Shown here: in pieces, positions 12,595 to 23,269 of the stretch
Position numbering within the stretch: position 1 is the first letter of the stretch
Layout: each line of letters starts with the position of its first letter
DNA from: Toxorhynchites rutilus septentrionalis
Taxonomy: Eukaryota; Arthropoda; Insecta; Diptera; Culicidae
Assembly (NCBI RefSeq): GCF_029784135.1
Contig: NC_073745.1
Location: 42,364,420 to 42,428,419 of the forward strand
DNA: 64,000 nt
Reading direction: 5' to 3'
Made by a program: the position numbers and the translations under genes
The notes under the pieces: model-generated
What the model was told of the DNA's origin: nothing
What the model saw: only the letters and a program-made list of their open reading frames with translations
Databases searched by the model: none

Positions 12595-13483
12595 GGTGAT
12601 TAGAAACACAAATTTCAGCATAAGTCGAGAATTAATCAAGCAAATGGAACCAAATTAAGCATATGGAGGTTTTAGGGTGCAATAAATGTTTCTATGGTGG
12701 TTAGACTCTCCACCCCCCTCTCTAAGGGGAGGCTGCCATACGAATGAACCACAAATTTCTGCATTACTCGAGAATTAATCAAGCAAACGAAACCAAATTT
12801 AGCATGTGGAGGTTGTGGAGGCAATTGAAAATTTTCGGAGAACTCTGGAGGAAAAAGGAAAAAATCAGAAAATTAAATTCCCATATGTTCTACAATTATA
12901 TAGTGATGAGTTCTGTTACTCCATTTGATGTTTGCGCTAGCGAAATTGATCTTTGTTCGAAACTGGAAATGGATTTAATGTGATAAAAAGCACTCCTCTA
13001 TCTTCTTCTATCTATACCAAAAAAAGGATCGCCAGATGTGTTGATAAGAGCAAAACTCGAGGAAGGCATTGTCCGATTTAGGGCTGTCTTTATTCTATCA
13101 TATTTTCTTTATAATACATTTATTTCCATGTAACGGAGAAACATGTTATTTACAATTGGTTGAAAAATCTTGAACGAGAATTGTGTCTGAAAATAATCTG
13201 ATTTTATAATGATGAGTTTTGTTAGAAATACTAGGAATTTTGTAGTAAAAAGTAAATTCAACGGATACGAATAGACGATCATTCAATGAACAGTTCTGCG
13301 ATTGGGCCCATGAACATGCTCATAGCAAAAAACGTGAATGTTTGAAGGTGTTGATAACAAAAAACAAATTTTTGGCGGGACGAAGTTTGCCGGGTTAGCT
13401 AGTAAAAAATAAAAAATACAGAAATAGTTTCGGGAGTATAAATTATTCCGAACAACTGTTTCTAGTAAGTTTCCAAACAAATA

Positions 13484-14775
13484 AAGGGTGTGTCACATCA
13501 AATTGCATCACGGAAAAAACGCTGTAGAAATTCGCCCAGTAGACCGATCCTATTGAAAATTTTAGACAGTAAAATAAAAACTATTAAACAACTTTTGGCA
13601 TTTTCTTTTTATTCATACTTCGAGCCCAAGCCCGTATGCTCGCACCTTCCTCTTTACCCCGTCCATAAGGTTCTGTACAACGTCAGGTTGTAGTTTTTTT
13701 TGAACAGAAATCCATTTTCTCTTGAAGTCCGCCTCCGATTTGACAACTTTTGGGTTCTTCCGGAGGGCCTGCTTCATAATCGCCCAATATTTCTCTATTG
13801 GGCGAAGCTCCGGCGCGTTGGGCGGGTTCATTTCCTTTGGCACGAAGCTGACCCCGTTGGCTTCGTACCACTCCAACACCTCCTTTGAATAGTGGCACGA
13901 AGCGAGATCCGGCCAGAAGATGGTCGGGCCCTCGTGCTGCTTCAATAGTGGTAGTAAGCGCTTCTGTAGGCACTCCTTAAGGTAAACCTGCCCGTTTACC
14001 GTGCCGGTCATCACGAAGGGGACGCTCCGCTTTCCGCAAGAGCAGATTGCTTGCCACACCATGTACTTTTCGGCAAACTTGGATAGTTTCTGCTTGCGAA
14101 TCTCCTCCGGAACGCTGAATTTGTCCTCTGCGGAGAAGAACAACAGTGCCGGGCGAAAGTCCGCTTTGACGTAGGTTTCGTCGTCCATTACCAGGCAATG
14201 CGGATTCGTCAGCATTTCGGTGTACAGCTTCCGGGCTCGCGTCTTCCCCACCATGTTTTGCCTTTCGTCACGGTTAGGAGCCTTCTGAACCTTGTATGTA
14301 CGCAGGCCCTCCCGTTGCTTGGTCCGCTGGACGAATGAACTTGACAAATTCAGCTTATTGGCGACATCCCGGACCGAACTTCTCGGATCACGTCTAAACT
14401 GCTTAACTACGCGCTTGTGATATTTTTCACTGACGGAGCATCCATTTTTGCCGTTCTTCACCTTCCGGTCGATGGTTAGGTTCTCGAAGTATCGTTTTAG
14501 TACTCTGCTGACCGTGGATTGGACGATTCCCAGCATCTTACCGATGTCCCGATGTGACAACTCCGGATTCTCGAAATGAGTGCGCAGGATTAATTCACGA
14601 CGCTCTTTTTCGTTCGACGACATTTTTCCAAATTTACGAAAAATTTACAGTGAAGCATGGCCAACGTGATCTATACACTCTTATCTGAATATAAGCGAAA
14701 GCTGAAGATATAATTCTTAAAAATTAAATTTCTACAGCGTTTTTTCCGTGATGCAATTTGATGTGACACACCCTT
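13484..14775 (-). mobile_element. DD37E Tc1/mariner-type transposon, copy 2 (structurally intact)
   Basis: Both inverted ends (AAGGGTGTGTCACATC and its complement) are present and flanked by TA (13482-13483 and 14776-14777). The similarity of the two ends continues at least to the GCATCACGGAAAAA block and the TTTCTACAGCG block, so the subterminal repeats exceed 40 bases. The single gene inside is uninterrupted. This is the only copy here that looks capable of encoding a full transposase. Confidence 0.92.
13613..14623 (-). CDS. DD37E-family transposase, intact
   Basis: This 336-residue protein would bind the transposon ends and carry out cut-and-paste transposition in the nucleus. Residues 1-110 form two helix-turn-helix regions (ELSHRDIGKMLGIVQSTVSR, then SSVRDVANKLNLSSSFVQR). 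The catalytic triad is visible: Asp148 in VMDDETY, Asp239 in WPDLASCH and Glu277 in RPIEKYW. Exactly 37 residues separate the last two, defining the DD37E group described from mosquitoes. Length is normal for the superfamily. Compared with the other copies it lacks two residues after ADFR (PALLFF instead of QLPGLLFF). The start is the first ATG, shared by all copies. Whether it is active cannot be judged from sequence. Confidence 0.92.
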   Translation of the reverse strand: MSSNEKERRELILRTHFENPELSHRDIGKMLGIVQSTVSRVLKRYFENLTIDRKVKNGKNGCSVSEKYHKRVVKQFRRDPRSSVRDVANKLNLSSSFVQRTKQREGLRTYKVQKAPNRDERQNMVGKTRARKLYTEMLTNPHCLVMDDETYVKADFRPALLFFSAEDKFSVPEEIRKQKLSKFAEKYMVWQAICSCGKRSVPFVMTGTVNGQVYLKECLQKRLLPLLKQHEGPTIFWPDLASCHYSKEVLEWYEANGVSFVPKEMNPPNAPELRPIEKYWAIMKQALRKNPKVVKSEADFKRKWISVQKKLQPDVVQNLMDGVKRKVRAYGLGLEV

Positions 14776-14779
14776 TAGG

Positions 14780-15528
14780 TACCGTTACATTCGGTAGCAT
14801 TGGACTTTTTCTCAATGTTTCGTGAATATGTCCTATCTAAATATTTTATGTTTCATATTTTTGAAACTCTGCTCTAGTTGCAACAGAAAAAAGCTCACTT
14901 ATTAAAATAAATGTTTCTCGTGCAGTTTTTTTTATTAGATTTCAATCTTGATAACAGAATTATTCAATAAAGTTGAATTATTTTGGTCCGGCAAACTTTC
15001 GACGCATATCGATACATGGTTGAATTTGTACTGAATGAAAATTTCACAAACGTAAACAATGACGCAGTACATTTAGCTGTTTGAAACATTCCACAGGAAA
15101 TATGTTTATCGATTCGTGTTGCTTTTACCTGAATTTATTTATTTTTTTCTAATAAAAAGGAACATGTGGAAAATTAATGTACGGATTGTTTTGTATTACA
15201 GTTCACAACAATTTCCGTTGTGAAATACGCATACCTTCTATTTTTGGGTGGTCTTCCCACTTGGAATTATTATGGCATTTTTTGAGCTTTTAGCATAACT
15301 TTGAACATGTTTCAAGAACAAAATTCAGGAGTATTTCCATTTGGAGATGAAGTAAGTCAAGCATAGAAGCCAACACAACATAAATCATAACAAAATAGCT
15401 TATTAGCTAGCTAGCACAGCATAGCAAAATCATTTATCCAAAATTAAAAACAAGGTTTGATTACTGAAATGCCAGATTTTTTATTAAATAAGTTAATATT
15501 TACTCATAACATCAAATTATGAACAGTA
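14780..15528. other. Non-coding stretch
   Basis: AT-rich sequence between two transposon-derived segments. No gene or bounded repeat is seen. Confidence 0.4.
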
Positions 15529-15529
15529 T

Positions 15530-15757
15530 GTGAACGCCTTGTTGCTGGTATAGTACCGGTCGTTGCCGGGAATGTGGGGCTTTGACAGCGGAAAATAACT
15601 CTCGTCATCCAGCACGATCGACGTCCCGCGATAATTCTTCGTCATATACCGGCACTGAGATTACACGGTCGCTATCTGCTCGTTCGTGTTCTCTGAGGAC
15701 CTAGTCTTCTTCCGACAGACGATGTCCTCCTGCTTGAGGGTCCACAACGCAAAGTAA
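15530..15757 (-). pseudogene. Fragment of a second Tc1/mariner-type transposase family
   Basis: The minus strand reads as a transposase segment with KQEDIVCRKK, a stop, then MTKNYRGTSIVLDDESYF and IPGNDRYYTSNK. The VLDDESYF block is the usual context of the first catalytic Asp. The sequence differs clearly from the DD37E copies, so it is another lineage. Only about 75 codons remain and no inverted ends are visible. Confidence 0.65.
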
Positions 15758-15844
15758 CACAGGGGGAGTATTGTACTCTATAGAAAATTTTAACATGACA
15801 TTTTTTCAAGACTTTTGATTTAGAAAATAATGTTAACGTCAGAT

Positions 15845-16070
15845 AACATGCAAGGGTGCAAGTTCAAAGTTTTGAAAACGAGAGCGTTGCATTGGAGAAA
15901 TAAGTTTTTTATACGCTAATACCTCTTTGCCGGTTGAACCAAATCGTTATGACAACCGCTTCTATGGACAGATAGAATATCTACGCGTTATATGCTTGTT
16001 ACTTATTGCTCCAATACTTATTTCAATAAATCAAAAATGCTTTGAAAGCAAGCTATTGTAATCGCAAAAA
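15845..16070 (-). repeat. Dispersed repeat RepA, reversed copy
   Basis: Reverse-complement match to 17590-17830, 19915-20125 and 62630-62870. Shared landmarks are the GCTTTCAAAGCAA end, a TTACTT block and the AACGAGAGCGTT block. Non-coding. Confidence 0.65.
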
Positions 16071-16229
16071 TCTGTATATAAGGAGAGTATCGAAAAGTAG
16101 TCTTAAACTTTCAAACATCAAAATAAACAAACTGAAAACGTGTGTTTACAATAGTGAATTTCATTAAAGAATATTAAGTTTACATAGCAACGAGAAACAT
16201 TAAAAAATCAAGCTTATTGTTGATTTCTG

Positions 16230-16400
16230 AAAAAACAAGAAGTGGGTTATATCTGTGATATAACCGCAAGATAGACGTAGGACTACCATTGGCTCGGTAA
16301 TAATTTATTTGAAATTGCATCTAAATAAATTCTAAATGAATGAATGAATTAATATTTTGAAAGATTGCTGAAATTGTTTCTTGTTAGTGTGTGGTTTTAT
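16230..16400 (+). repeat. Modular repeat with GGTTATATC hairpin and GACGTAGGAC core
   Basis: It opens with a perfect short hairpin (GGTTATATC-TGT-GATATAACC), then CGCAAG, the GACGTAGGAC core and an AATGAATGAAT run. Related units are at 1580-1700 (reversed), 59185-59290, 61625-61760 and 61785-61920. Confidence 0.7.
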
Positions 16401-16439
16401 GAGTGTAAGAATGGAATTGTTATTAACATAAAATTCAAC

Positions 16440-16560
16440 TCTTCCGAGCTTGTTGGTAGTCCCGAAACGAACCGATGGAATTTGAGTGACCATGCAAAAG
16501 CAACTGAAGATGTTTGATACGTGATTCATTTTTGTTTTCGTGAGAATAACACGAGATTTT
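16440..16560 (-). repeat. Dispersed repeat related to 19470-19560 and 38790-38880
   Basis: The three sites share ACCGATGG, a GAAGATG block and a GATTCA(T/C) block in the same order. At the other two sites the unit abuts a histone-type stem-loop on the minus strand; here that part is too eroded to fold. Confidence 0.4.
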
Positions 16561-17319
16561 TCATGATCATTCCATGCACAGAATAGAAACTTGCATAAAA
16601 TTCATTTAGTTTTTATCGTGATGTGGCAATTTTTCATAATTGTTCCATGCAGAATCAGAACAAAATCTGATGCTATTGACGATTTTACGTTAGATTTGCA
16701 ATTAGATGGCACAGCGAGTAAAATGATAATGTTTTGTTTTTTTGGTCGTTCAAATTTTTTAGAAAAATCAGAATTTATCTTCAAATTTCCCGGTTTCACG
16801 TATTCTTTCTCCGATAAAAAGGTTAGAAAATCGTCATTTTATAATGGGGTATGTATATTTTGAAGAATGGCTTGATATAAGTGTTGTAATTTTTTTTTTC
16901 AACTAGTTAAACGATGAGTAGCATGTGTTGCACTAAAAATACTGTATCACCCCTTACATTATCAATGATATAATCCAACTTAATATGATATCGATTTCAT
17001 CACCATTATCCACAGAATTCATAACCTGTATGCGTTATCAAACTCAAAATTTTCGAAGATTATAAATGATTTTGGTCCAATAGCGTGTTAAAATCATCGT
17101 AAATATCTTACCATATACTGAAGACATTGGATGGTTGAAATGAATCTAAATAGAAATAAAATGAATAATCACGACCGAATCATGCTTTTCAGTGCGTAGA
17201 ATAAACAAACATCATCACTTTTGTGGTTCTGAACTCTAATGTAGGTGTCACATGAGCTGATTCAGCTTTGCGTAAATTCGTCAATTGGATTGCATCACGA
17301 GAACACCAAGTCGAATGCG

Positions 17320-17530
17320 TAAATGCGAATATTCCTTCGCTTGGACGCATTCGCACGCAAACAATTTTTCATGGCTGTTCCATGCAAAAGCCGAACAGAA
17401 ACTGATGCGAGTAAAAGTACTCACGCCTTGCATGTGTCCGCTATAGTTTTCCATACACTAATGCAAGCGAGCAAAAGAAGTCACAGCTTGCATGTATTCG
17501 CTATGACGGTTTCTCCAGGTGCCTAGATTT
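17320..17530 (+). repeat. Hairpin-bearing cassette repeat, two units
   Basis: Two units contain GCGAGTAAAAGTACTC and AGCGAGCAAAAGAAGTCACAGC, each followed by a CTTGCATGT block. Related cassettes occur near 58630-58810, 59940-60070 and 63120-63270. Arms around the AAAA centre are partly self-complementary. Confidence 0.5.
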
Positions 17531-17589
17531 TGCGTCCGTGTTCGGGAACACATTGCGATCACCAATCATCATCAATGAGCTATGATGAT

Positions 17590-17830
17590 TTCAACAGCTT
17601 GCTTTCAAAGCAATTTTTAAGCTATTTTTTGGACCAATAAGTAACAATCATATAACTCGTTGACATTTTATCTTTCGGATGAAGTGATTATTATACAGCT
17701 CCATTCAGTCGGTAAAGAGGTATGAACGTGCAAAACCTTGCACTCCAGCGTCACTCTCTCGTTTTCGAAACTTTGAACTTACACCCCGGTACAGAAATGA
17801 AAGACGTTGTCCTACGTCAAAAAGTTCTAC
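17590..17830 (+). repeat. Dispersed repeat RepA
   Basis: Starts near GCTTGCTTTCAAAGCAA, passes through TTATCTTTCGGATGAAGTG and ends in GTCCTACGTCAA. Colinear with 19915-20125 and 62630-62870 and inverted relative to 15845-16070. Confidence 0.7.
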
Positions 17831-18448
17831 TGTTTGTGTGTAATAACGTGATAAATGTTTAAGACGATACACTCCTAACCAGTCTTCAGAATGCAACTCG
17901 GTGCTGATGCGCAACAAGATTTTTGTACCCAGTTGTTGCACACTTGTGCACACATGCGCTCTGGCGAATGAGCACGCTCCGAAACACAGATGAATTGTTT
18001 GGTTGCAGCGCCGTTCATACGCAAAGATTTACGCCAAGTGTTAAGCTGAGTTTTACGTTGAAATTTACACCGTGCTTGCGTCGTATTTCTATACTGCGCG
18101 CTTGAAACAGGATTGCTCTCTGTTAAGATATTTTTCTTCACACAAGCGTATACGGTTCAAATGGGGGGGCGCTGTTGTTTTTATGCTTTGCTTAGAACGA
18201 ACGAAGACAAAGCGGGCGCTAGAATTTGATGTGTATGTGTGTGTGTGTATAGACAGTGACGCGCATCACACAAGTGAGAACAAATGTTTATTATCTGAGT
18301 TCTGCGCCGGGTACATTTTACTCTGTCGTGCTTATGAATTTTGTGCTCTTCGCACCAAGATAGAATACGAGTTTTCTTTGAGCGCGCGCTGATGAAAATT
18401 AAACTCGAGCGCATCGCTGCGTTTGTTTTCTGAAGACTGCTCCTGACA
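17831..18448. other. Non-coding, GC-richer, with a short GT run
   Basis: Open frames exist on both strands but none carries a recognisable domain. A GTGTATGTGTGTGTGTGTAT microsatellite lies near 18230. Otherwise I see nothing supported. Confidence 0.4.
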
Positions 18449-18660
18449 GACATTCCGCGCCAAACCGTTATAGTGGTTCTCAGGTTATCGTAGTTAGTAG
18501 TTAGGTTATGAAAATTAGTAGTTTTTAACTTATTTTTCATTTTCAGGTGGTCCAAAATATTTTTTTCCTTCCTTTTTTCAAAAATGGCTTCTTGTCGAAA
18601 ATTCATAACTTTTGAACTACTGTACCGATTTAGATGATTGACATATAAAATTATCATGTC
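18449..18660 (+). repeat. Dispersed repeat RepB (CCAAACCGATATAGTGGTT), copy 1
   Basis: The CATTCCGCGCCAAACCGTTA head and the later AACTTTTGAACTACT block match copies at 20712-20985, 31740-31990 and, reversed, 34105-34172. The conserved head suggests a fixed terminus. Non-coding; class unknown. Confidence 0.65.
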
Positions 18661-19219
18661 ACTTCGTTCAGTTGAAAAGTGGAAAATCGAGTATCATAGA
18701 CTATAGATCTGCGATACTCAATCTTTTTCTCATTTGGGGCCATAAACATGTGTTAGTCATGATGTCGCGGGCCGCAAAGAAAAATAAAATAGGGCGATGT
18801 TCAAAACACGACCGAACATAGAACAAAGAAATTATTGTCGACGAGCACAAACTTTAAATATTTTTTTTACAGCAATGACAAGGGCTGGTAAATGAACGCT
18901 TTCACCCAGTGAGGAGTGCGGACTCACCACGAGGCAATTCGAGTAGATTGTCAAATGATTCTAAGCATCACCATGAACTGTTGATTGCTCGCTCTCTGTA
19001 ACTGAAATAGTTTTTTCTTTTAGTAAAATTACATCTCCAACGCAGAACGAAACTTTTCAGAAACCAGAATAACAACAGAAAATCCGAACCGAATCTATTG
19101 TGTGGTGACGGAGACGAAAGTAATGGTATTGAAACGAATGTTCACCTTCAGTTCCTCCGGACAACATAGCTCTCAACGCTGAAAAATACCTTACGTCACT
19201 TCTGACCTGGAAACAAAAA

Positions 19220-19330
19220 TTGAAATCACGAAAATTGGATGCTCGCTTTCCAAATGGTATTTCTTAAGGCCGGGTTTTGTTTTTCAAATTGGCTTTTTTC
19301 AAAGCTAGTGGCGAATGAACTGCGGAAGCT
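19220..19330 (-). repeat. Short dispersed repeat, inverted relative to 20290-20420
   Basis: Contains GCTTTCCAAATGGT and CTAGTGGCGAATGAACTG, which appear reversed near 20295-20350. A third relative is at 1805-1915. Confidence 0.45.
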
Positions 19331-19477
19331 AAAAGTCTCTACAATTCAGAGCAACATAATTACACCAATAAATCCAAACACACTCCTTAATTCACAGAAG
19401 TTACCTTCAACCGAGAATAAATATAAAACATATTTTAAGAATGCATTGAAATGTCTCTTCAGTCAAAAAGTTCCAGT

Positions 19478-19493
19478 GGCCCTGAAAAGGACC
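19478..19493 (-). promoter_or_regulatory. Histone-type 3' stem-loop (orphan)
   Basis: On the minus strand the sequence is GGTCCTTTTCAGGGCC: a six-pair stem (one G-U) with a TTTC loop, the layout of replication-dependent histone mRNA 3' ends. No histone frame is recognisable upstream on that strand. Confidence 0.5.
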
Positions 19494-19914
19494 GATGGGT
19501 TTGCGTTATTTTGTAGACGCAGCTGAAGATGGTTGATTCACGATCTATTCTCGAACAATACACGCACTCAGAACAATACACGTAACGCTCTCAGTATGCA
19601 TCGTGACAATTTCCTCGTACTACACACAGTGCGGCCATTATATATTTGCCCCCCACTACCGTTATCTATTTGATAACGCATAAAATCAACAATTCGTGAA
19701 ATCTCCACGTATAACGTACGTCCTATTGTGCACTATTGCTTGCTTCTTGGATATTCTAGAAATGCATTCTGTGGCGAAAAAATTGTAGCAAATTAGAAGC
19801 TGAGGTTGGATAATATTTAGAGAACTTTAACTGACAGCCAACAACATGCATCGACAAATCTTGACTCAGGTGGAATTTCAAGCAGGCATCCATATTTATG
19901 GATTTTAGTGATTT

Positions 19915-20125
19915 CAATTGTTTGCTTTCGAAGCAATTTTGAATTATTGAAATAAATTTTTGGGTCAAAAGTAACCAACATTACTTATACACCTTTTATT
20001 TTTCGAATGAAGTGATTAACATACAACTTTATACAACTGACAAAGTGGTATTAACGCTCGAGGCTTTGCATCCCAAACGTAACGCTCTTGTTTTAGAAAT
20101 CTAAAACTTACACCTCAGTACATAT
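19915..20125 (+). repeat. Dispersed repeat RepA, copy
   Basis: Colinear with 17590-17830 (TTTGCTTTCGAAGCAA, TTTTCGAATGAAGTG, AACGCTCTTGTTTTAG). The GTCCTACGTC end is eroded here. Confidence 0.65.
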
Positions 20126-20159
20126 TCAAATATGATGTGATGTAAAAATACAAAATACA

Positions 20160-20190
20160 AAAATACAGCACTCTTCATCAGACGGCATGC
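20160..20190 (+). repeat. Short repeat CAGCACTCTTCATCAGACGG
   Basis: Nearly the same sequence recurs near 43582-43606 beside the THAP/YqaJ element, each time followed by a CGGC-type block. It may be a terminus of an unidentified element. Confidence 0.4.
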
Positions 20191-20289
20191 AAATCGACGC
20201 GGCTCCCCCTATCGAACAAAATTGCACCATACTGTACGATATCTCTCATTCATTCTTGACTTCACTTGAATGATGGTGTTTTGAATTAT

Positions 20290-20420
20290 TGAAGCTTAAA
20301 AATGCGTCAGTTCATTCGCCACTAGCATTGAAAAAGACCATTTTGGAAAGCTAACCTAAACACTCGACCTTGAGAAAGGTAATTTCGAAATCCTCGCTGC
20401 CGTCTCGCTAGATGACTGAT
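20290..20420 (+). repeat. Short dispersed repeat
   Basis: Reverse complement of 19220-19330 and related to 1805-1915; contains GACCATTTTGGAAAGC and CTTGAGAAAGG. Non-coding. Confidence 0.5.
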
Positions 20421-20711
20421 GAATTGTGTATACTGTAATTTTAAATCGAGAATAGCTTGTTCATGCTCAATGAATAGAATACGGGGGAGCAACGATTGCA
20501 ATATTTTCTCTATCCACCTTGCTCGTACTTGCATTTCGAGCGACCGATTTGCGCTCGTGACCCATTCCAAGAACCAAATTTCAAATTTAGTTTTAGGAGA
20601 AAATTGAAAACGTAATTTGAATAAGCACTAAATATATCATAAATTCCTTGAAACAAATTTGATTTTTATGCGCCAACCTTTGAGAGAGGTGAGTTTGAAA
20701 AACTATATAAT

Positions 20712-20985
20712 TATACAGCCATTCCATGCCAAACCGATATAGTGGTTCTCAGTATTTCGTCAAAAGGGGTAGTTTTGTTGTTTATCGCAAATTATGAGAC
20801 CTGTTTTTTTATTTTTTTGTTAGGGTGACCTTTTCCATTTTAGGGCTGTCAAAAAAAAACATTTTTTCGCATTTTTGCCACAAATGACTTTTTTCAAAAA
20901 CTCATAACTTTTGAACTACTAAACCGATTTAGATGATCGACATATCAAATTAAAGCTTATCATCTGATCTTTTTTGAAAAAATAC
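20712..20985 (+). repeat. Dispersed repeat RepB, copy 2
   Basis: Starts CAGCCATTCCATGCCAAACC, with the later AACTTTTGAACTACTAAACCG block. It is followed directly by unrelated AT-rich sequence leading to the foldback structure. Confidence 0.7.
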
Positions 20986-22813
20986 TTTACCTGCAGAAAA
21001 TTTGAATTCTGCTATCGTTATTATTGATTGTATTCGTTTTTTATTGTTTTCATAGTCTCGGGACCGAAGGCGCCATAGTTTTTTATATTTTTTCTGGAAA
21101 GCTGAGGATTTTTCACACAACATATCTTGAAACCAGGGAAGCGTTTTTTTTTCGTTTTCGAGTTATGATTTTTCAAAGTTAGCCGATGGTCCAAAAAACC
21201 ATTTTTTCCCCAAAATTAAATACTTGTTGGAAGAGCTGTGGGTAGATCTAGGTTTCATTTTGTAATTTATGAGAAACAAGCATTTGATAGACAGGTATTT
21301 TGAAGCGTTGTCACGTCACAAAAATAGAGCTTTTTTTTTAATTTATCTGCTGAACCCAAGTTCAAACTATGTTATACTTGGGTTTCTCTGAGCAAACAAT
21401 GAGGGTCAACAACCTACAAAATTTGGTTGAGATCGGTCTACAAATAGAGGAGCAAAGTATACGATCCATTTCAGCGTGACGTGGTAATATTTTGACTCAA
21501 CATAAACCTTTTTTTTGCGTTTCCACGTATGAAACACTCAAAATTAAACGATGTTTTAGTGAAATTGCGAAAATTTACTACAAGAATCATCAGTTGGAGA
21601 ATATTTTATAGATAGATTGGCTTCTTGTTGTCAAATACTTTTGTGACGAAACAACACCTGACTTTCTACTGTTTCGGACTGTTGAACATTAATGTTTGAA
21701 ACGGAGCTGAAGCCGTTTCAAAACATACAAATGAACTTTCTTCTATGTTTTGTCAATAATAGATGAACGTAGATTCCACAATATAGATTTGATTCTTGTT
21801 ACGACTTCCGGTTTGCTGGTAATAGTATTGAATGACAATAAAACATGACATGGAAACCCCATACGATTAGGGCATTGGTTGCAGGTGTCTTGCCAGCGGA
21901 AATAGAATGTCGTATTCTGATGTCATTTTGAAATCGAGGATGGTAACTTCCGATTCGTTAAAAACGGATCTAAAAGACCGGATATAGAATGACATTCCAC
22001 AATACGATCGTGAATGGTAGCGTTGGCATATATCCATGGGTACGCGATGAATAATTAAAAAAGAGAATAATGTTTGATAGTGAGCAGATAGGATTCAAGC
22101 GAGAGGAAGATAATATTTGAGTGGTAAGAACTTAGCATTAGAGCGACGCTTGTGGAGTTAGACAAAGAAAGAACATAAATAATGCCCCTGTAGTGATCGC
22201 CACTCGATGAACTAGGATTGTGCTAGCCATTGGTGCCAAGCACCAGAGTGAACGTGTTAAACAATCTCGATGTAAAAATTGTAGGTCGGTTTAGGACCAT
22301 CCTGAATTTTCCCAAATAATGACATACCTTGTATTACAGGTAACTGGTAGATTCAATTTATATAGTTTATTTTGATGAACATACCATAAGCAATTACAAT
22401 TGCCTTTTTTCGCAATTGTTCACAATCTAAAAGGACATTGAACTCATACTCATACAGGTCAAAATATTTCTTCTCTGTTTTTGAAGCGATGAAAACGAAA
22501 AATGGCGCTAAAGCGCTAGAATGAAGAGAGCCAGAAAAAAGTCACCATGTTATCAAATTGTCAGCGTTATGACATCTTTCAGTTGACACTACTGAAAACT
22601 CGGTAGGAAGTACCGTTCCAGATATACAAAGAGGGGTAGGTTCAGGATCACCGGTCGCGTTAGGACCACATTCACCTATAGGATGGACCTTTGGAAGGGG
22701 AAGGGGAGATTTCAGAGGAAAGTGAGAAGTTATCAGAGTAATAAAAACATAAAAAATAGTATATGGTTTGCTACAATACGGTGAAATTCTTATTTAATAC
22801 AACTTATTGGTTA

Positions 22814-22874
22814 TGTGACGTGACAACGCTTCGTGGAGACTGTGTTTTCGCACAGAGCGCGTTGTCACGTCACA
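22814..22874. repeat. Palindrome: TGTGACGTGACAACGC arms
   Basis: Two perfect 16-bp arms (22814-22829 and 22859-22874) flank a 29-base centre that itself contains CTGTG...CACAG. The whole can fold as a two-step hairpin. Confidence 0.85.
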
Positions 22875-23198
22875 AAATGAATGCCGATTTTTGCAATGTT
22901 CTTGCGAGTTTTTTGAAAAACTGAATATACAGGAATCACCGTTCATCTTTTGTTGACAAATCATAGAACAAAGTTTATTTGTATATTTTGAAACGGAACT
23001 GAAAATATAACATTAATGTTCAGAAGTCGGAAACCGCAAATAGACAGGTGTTACCACGTCACAAATGTATTTGGCTGGCAACAAGCGAATTGAACTGTAA
23101 AATATTCTCCAATTGAAGATTCTTGGAGGAAATGTTCTCTATTTTACTTTGATATCGTTTACTATTTGGAAATCGTGTGATTTATACATAAAAATAAG

Positions 23199-23262
23199 AA
23201 AAAAAAGTCACGTCACGCTGGAATGATACGAGACCCATTCCAGCGTGACGTGACTTTTTTTT
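23199..23262. repeat. Perfect 27-bp palindrome with 10-base loop
   Basis: The arm at 23199-23225 (A8 then GTCACGTCACGCTGGAATG) is exactly complementary to 23236-23262. The loop is ATACGAGACC. It marks the right boundary of the foldback structure. Confidence 0.92.
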
Positions 23263-23269
23263 TAGCAAT

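Larger units (their letters stand above)
11551..13402 (+). mobile_element. Helitron-like element, full-length non-coding copy
   Basis: It begins TCTATATATATAAAAATGG after an A and ends GGGTTAGCTAG before a T, matching the canonical Helitron rule of TC...CTRR inserted between A and T. A TGTC tetranucleotide run follows the 5' end, then tandem blocks with CCCCCTCTCTA and AATTTCTGCAT. Other copies are a 3' portion at 5590-6419 and a reversed 3' end near 46852. No Rep/helicase is encoded, so it is non-autonomous. A solo LTR has inserted at 11933. The canonical 3' hairpin is not clear, so class assignment is moderate. Confidence 0.65.
21300..23262. mobile_element. Foldback structure with TGACGTGAC palindromic modules
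   Basis: The segment at about 21465-21775 matches the reverse complement of about 22930-23260. Shared landmarks in order are CAGCGTGACGTG, GGAGAATATTTTA, AACACCTG, GAACATTAATGTT and AGATGAACG. These arms of about 310 bp enclose about 1.15 kb with no recognisable coding region. The word GTCACGTCAC or its complement occurs repeatedly (near 21310, 21475, 22815, 22863, 23207, 23243). This fits a foldback or long-inverted-repeat DNA transposon without a gene. Outer boundaries are uncertain. Confidence 0.65.

Noticed and set aside
17875..18657. Frames of 88-158 codons on both strands
   Set aside because: Low-complexity translation of GT-repeat and RepB sequence; no domain.
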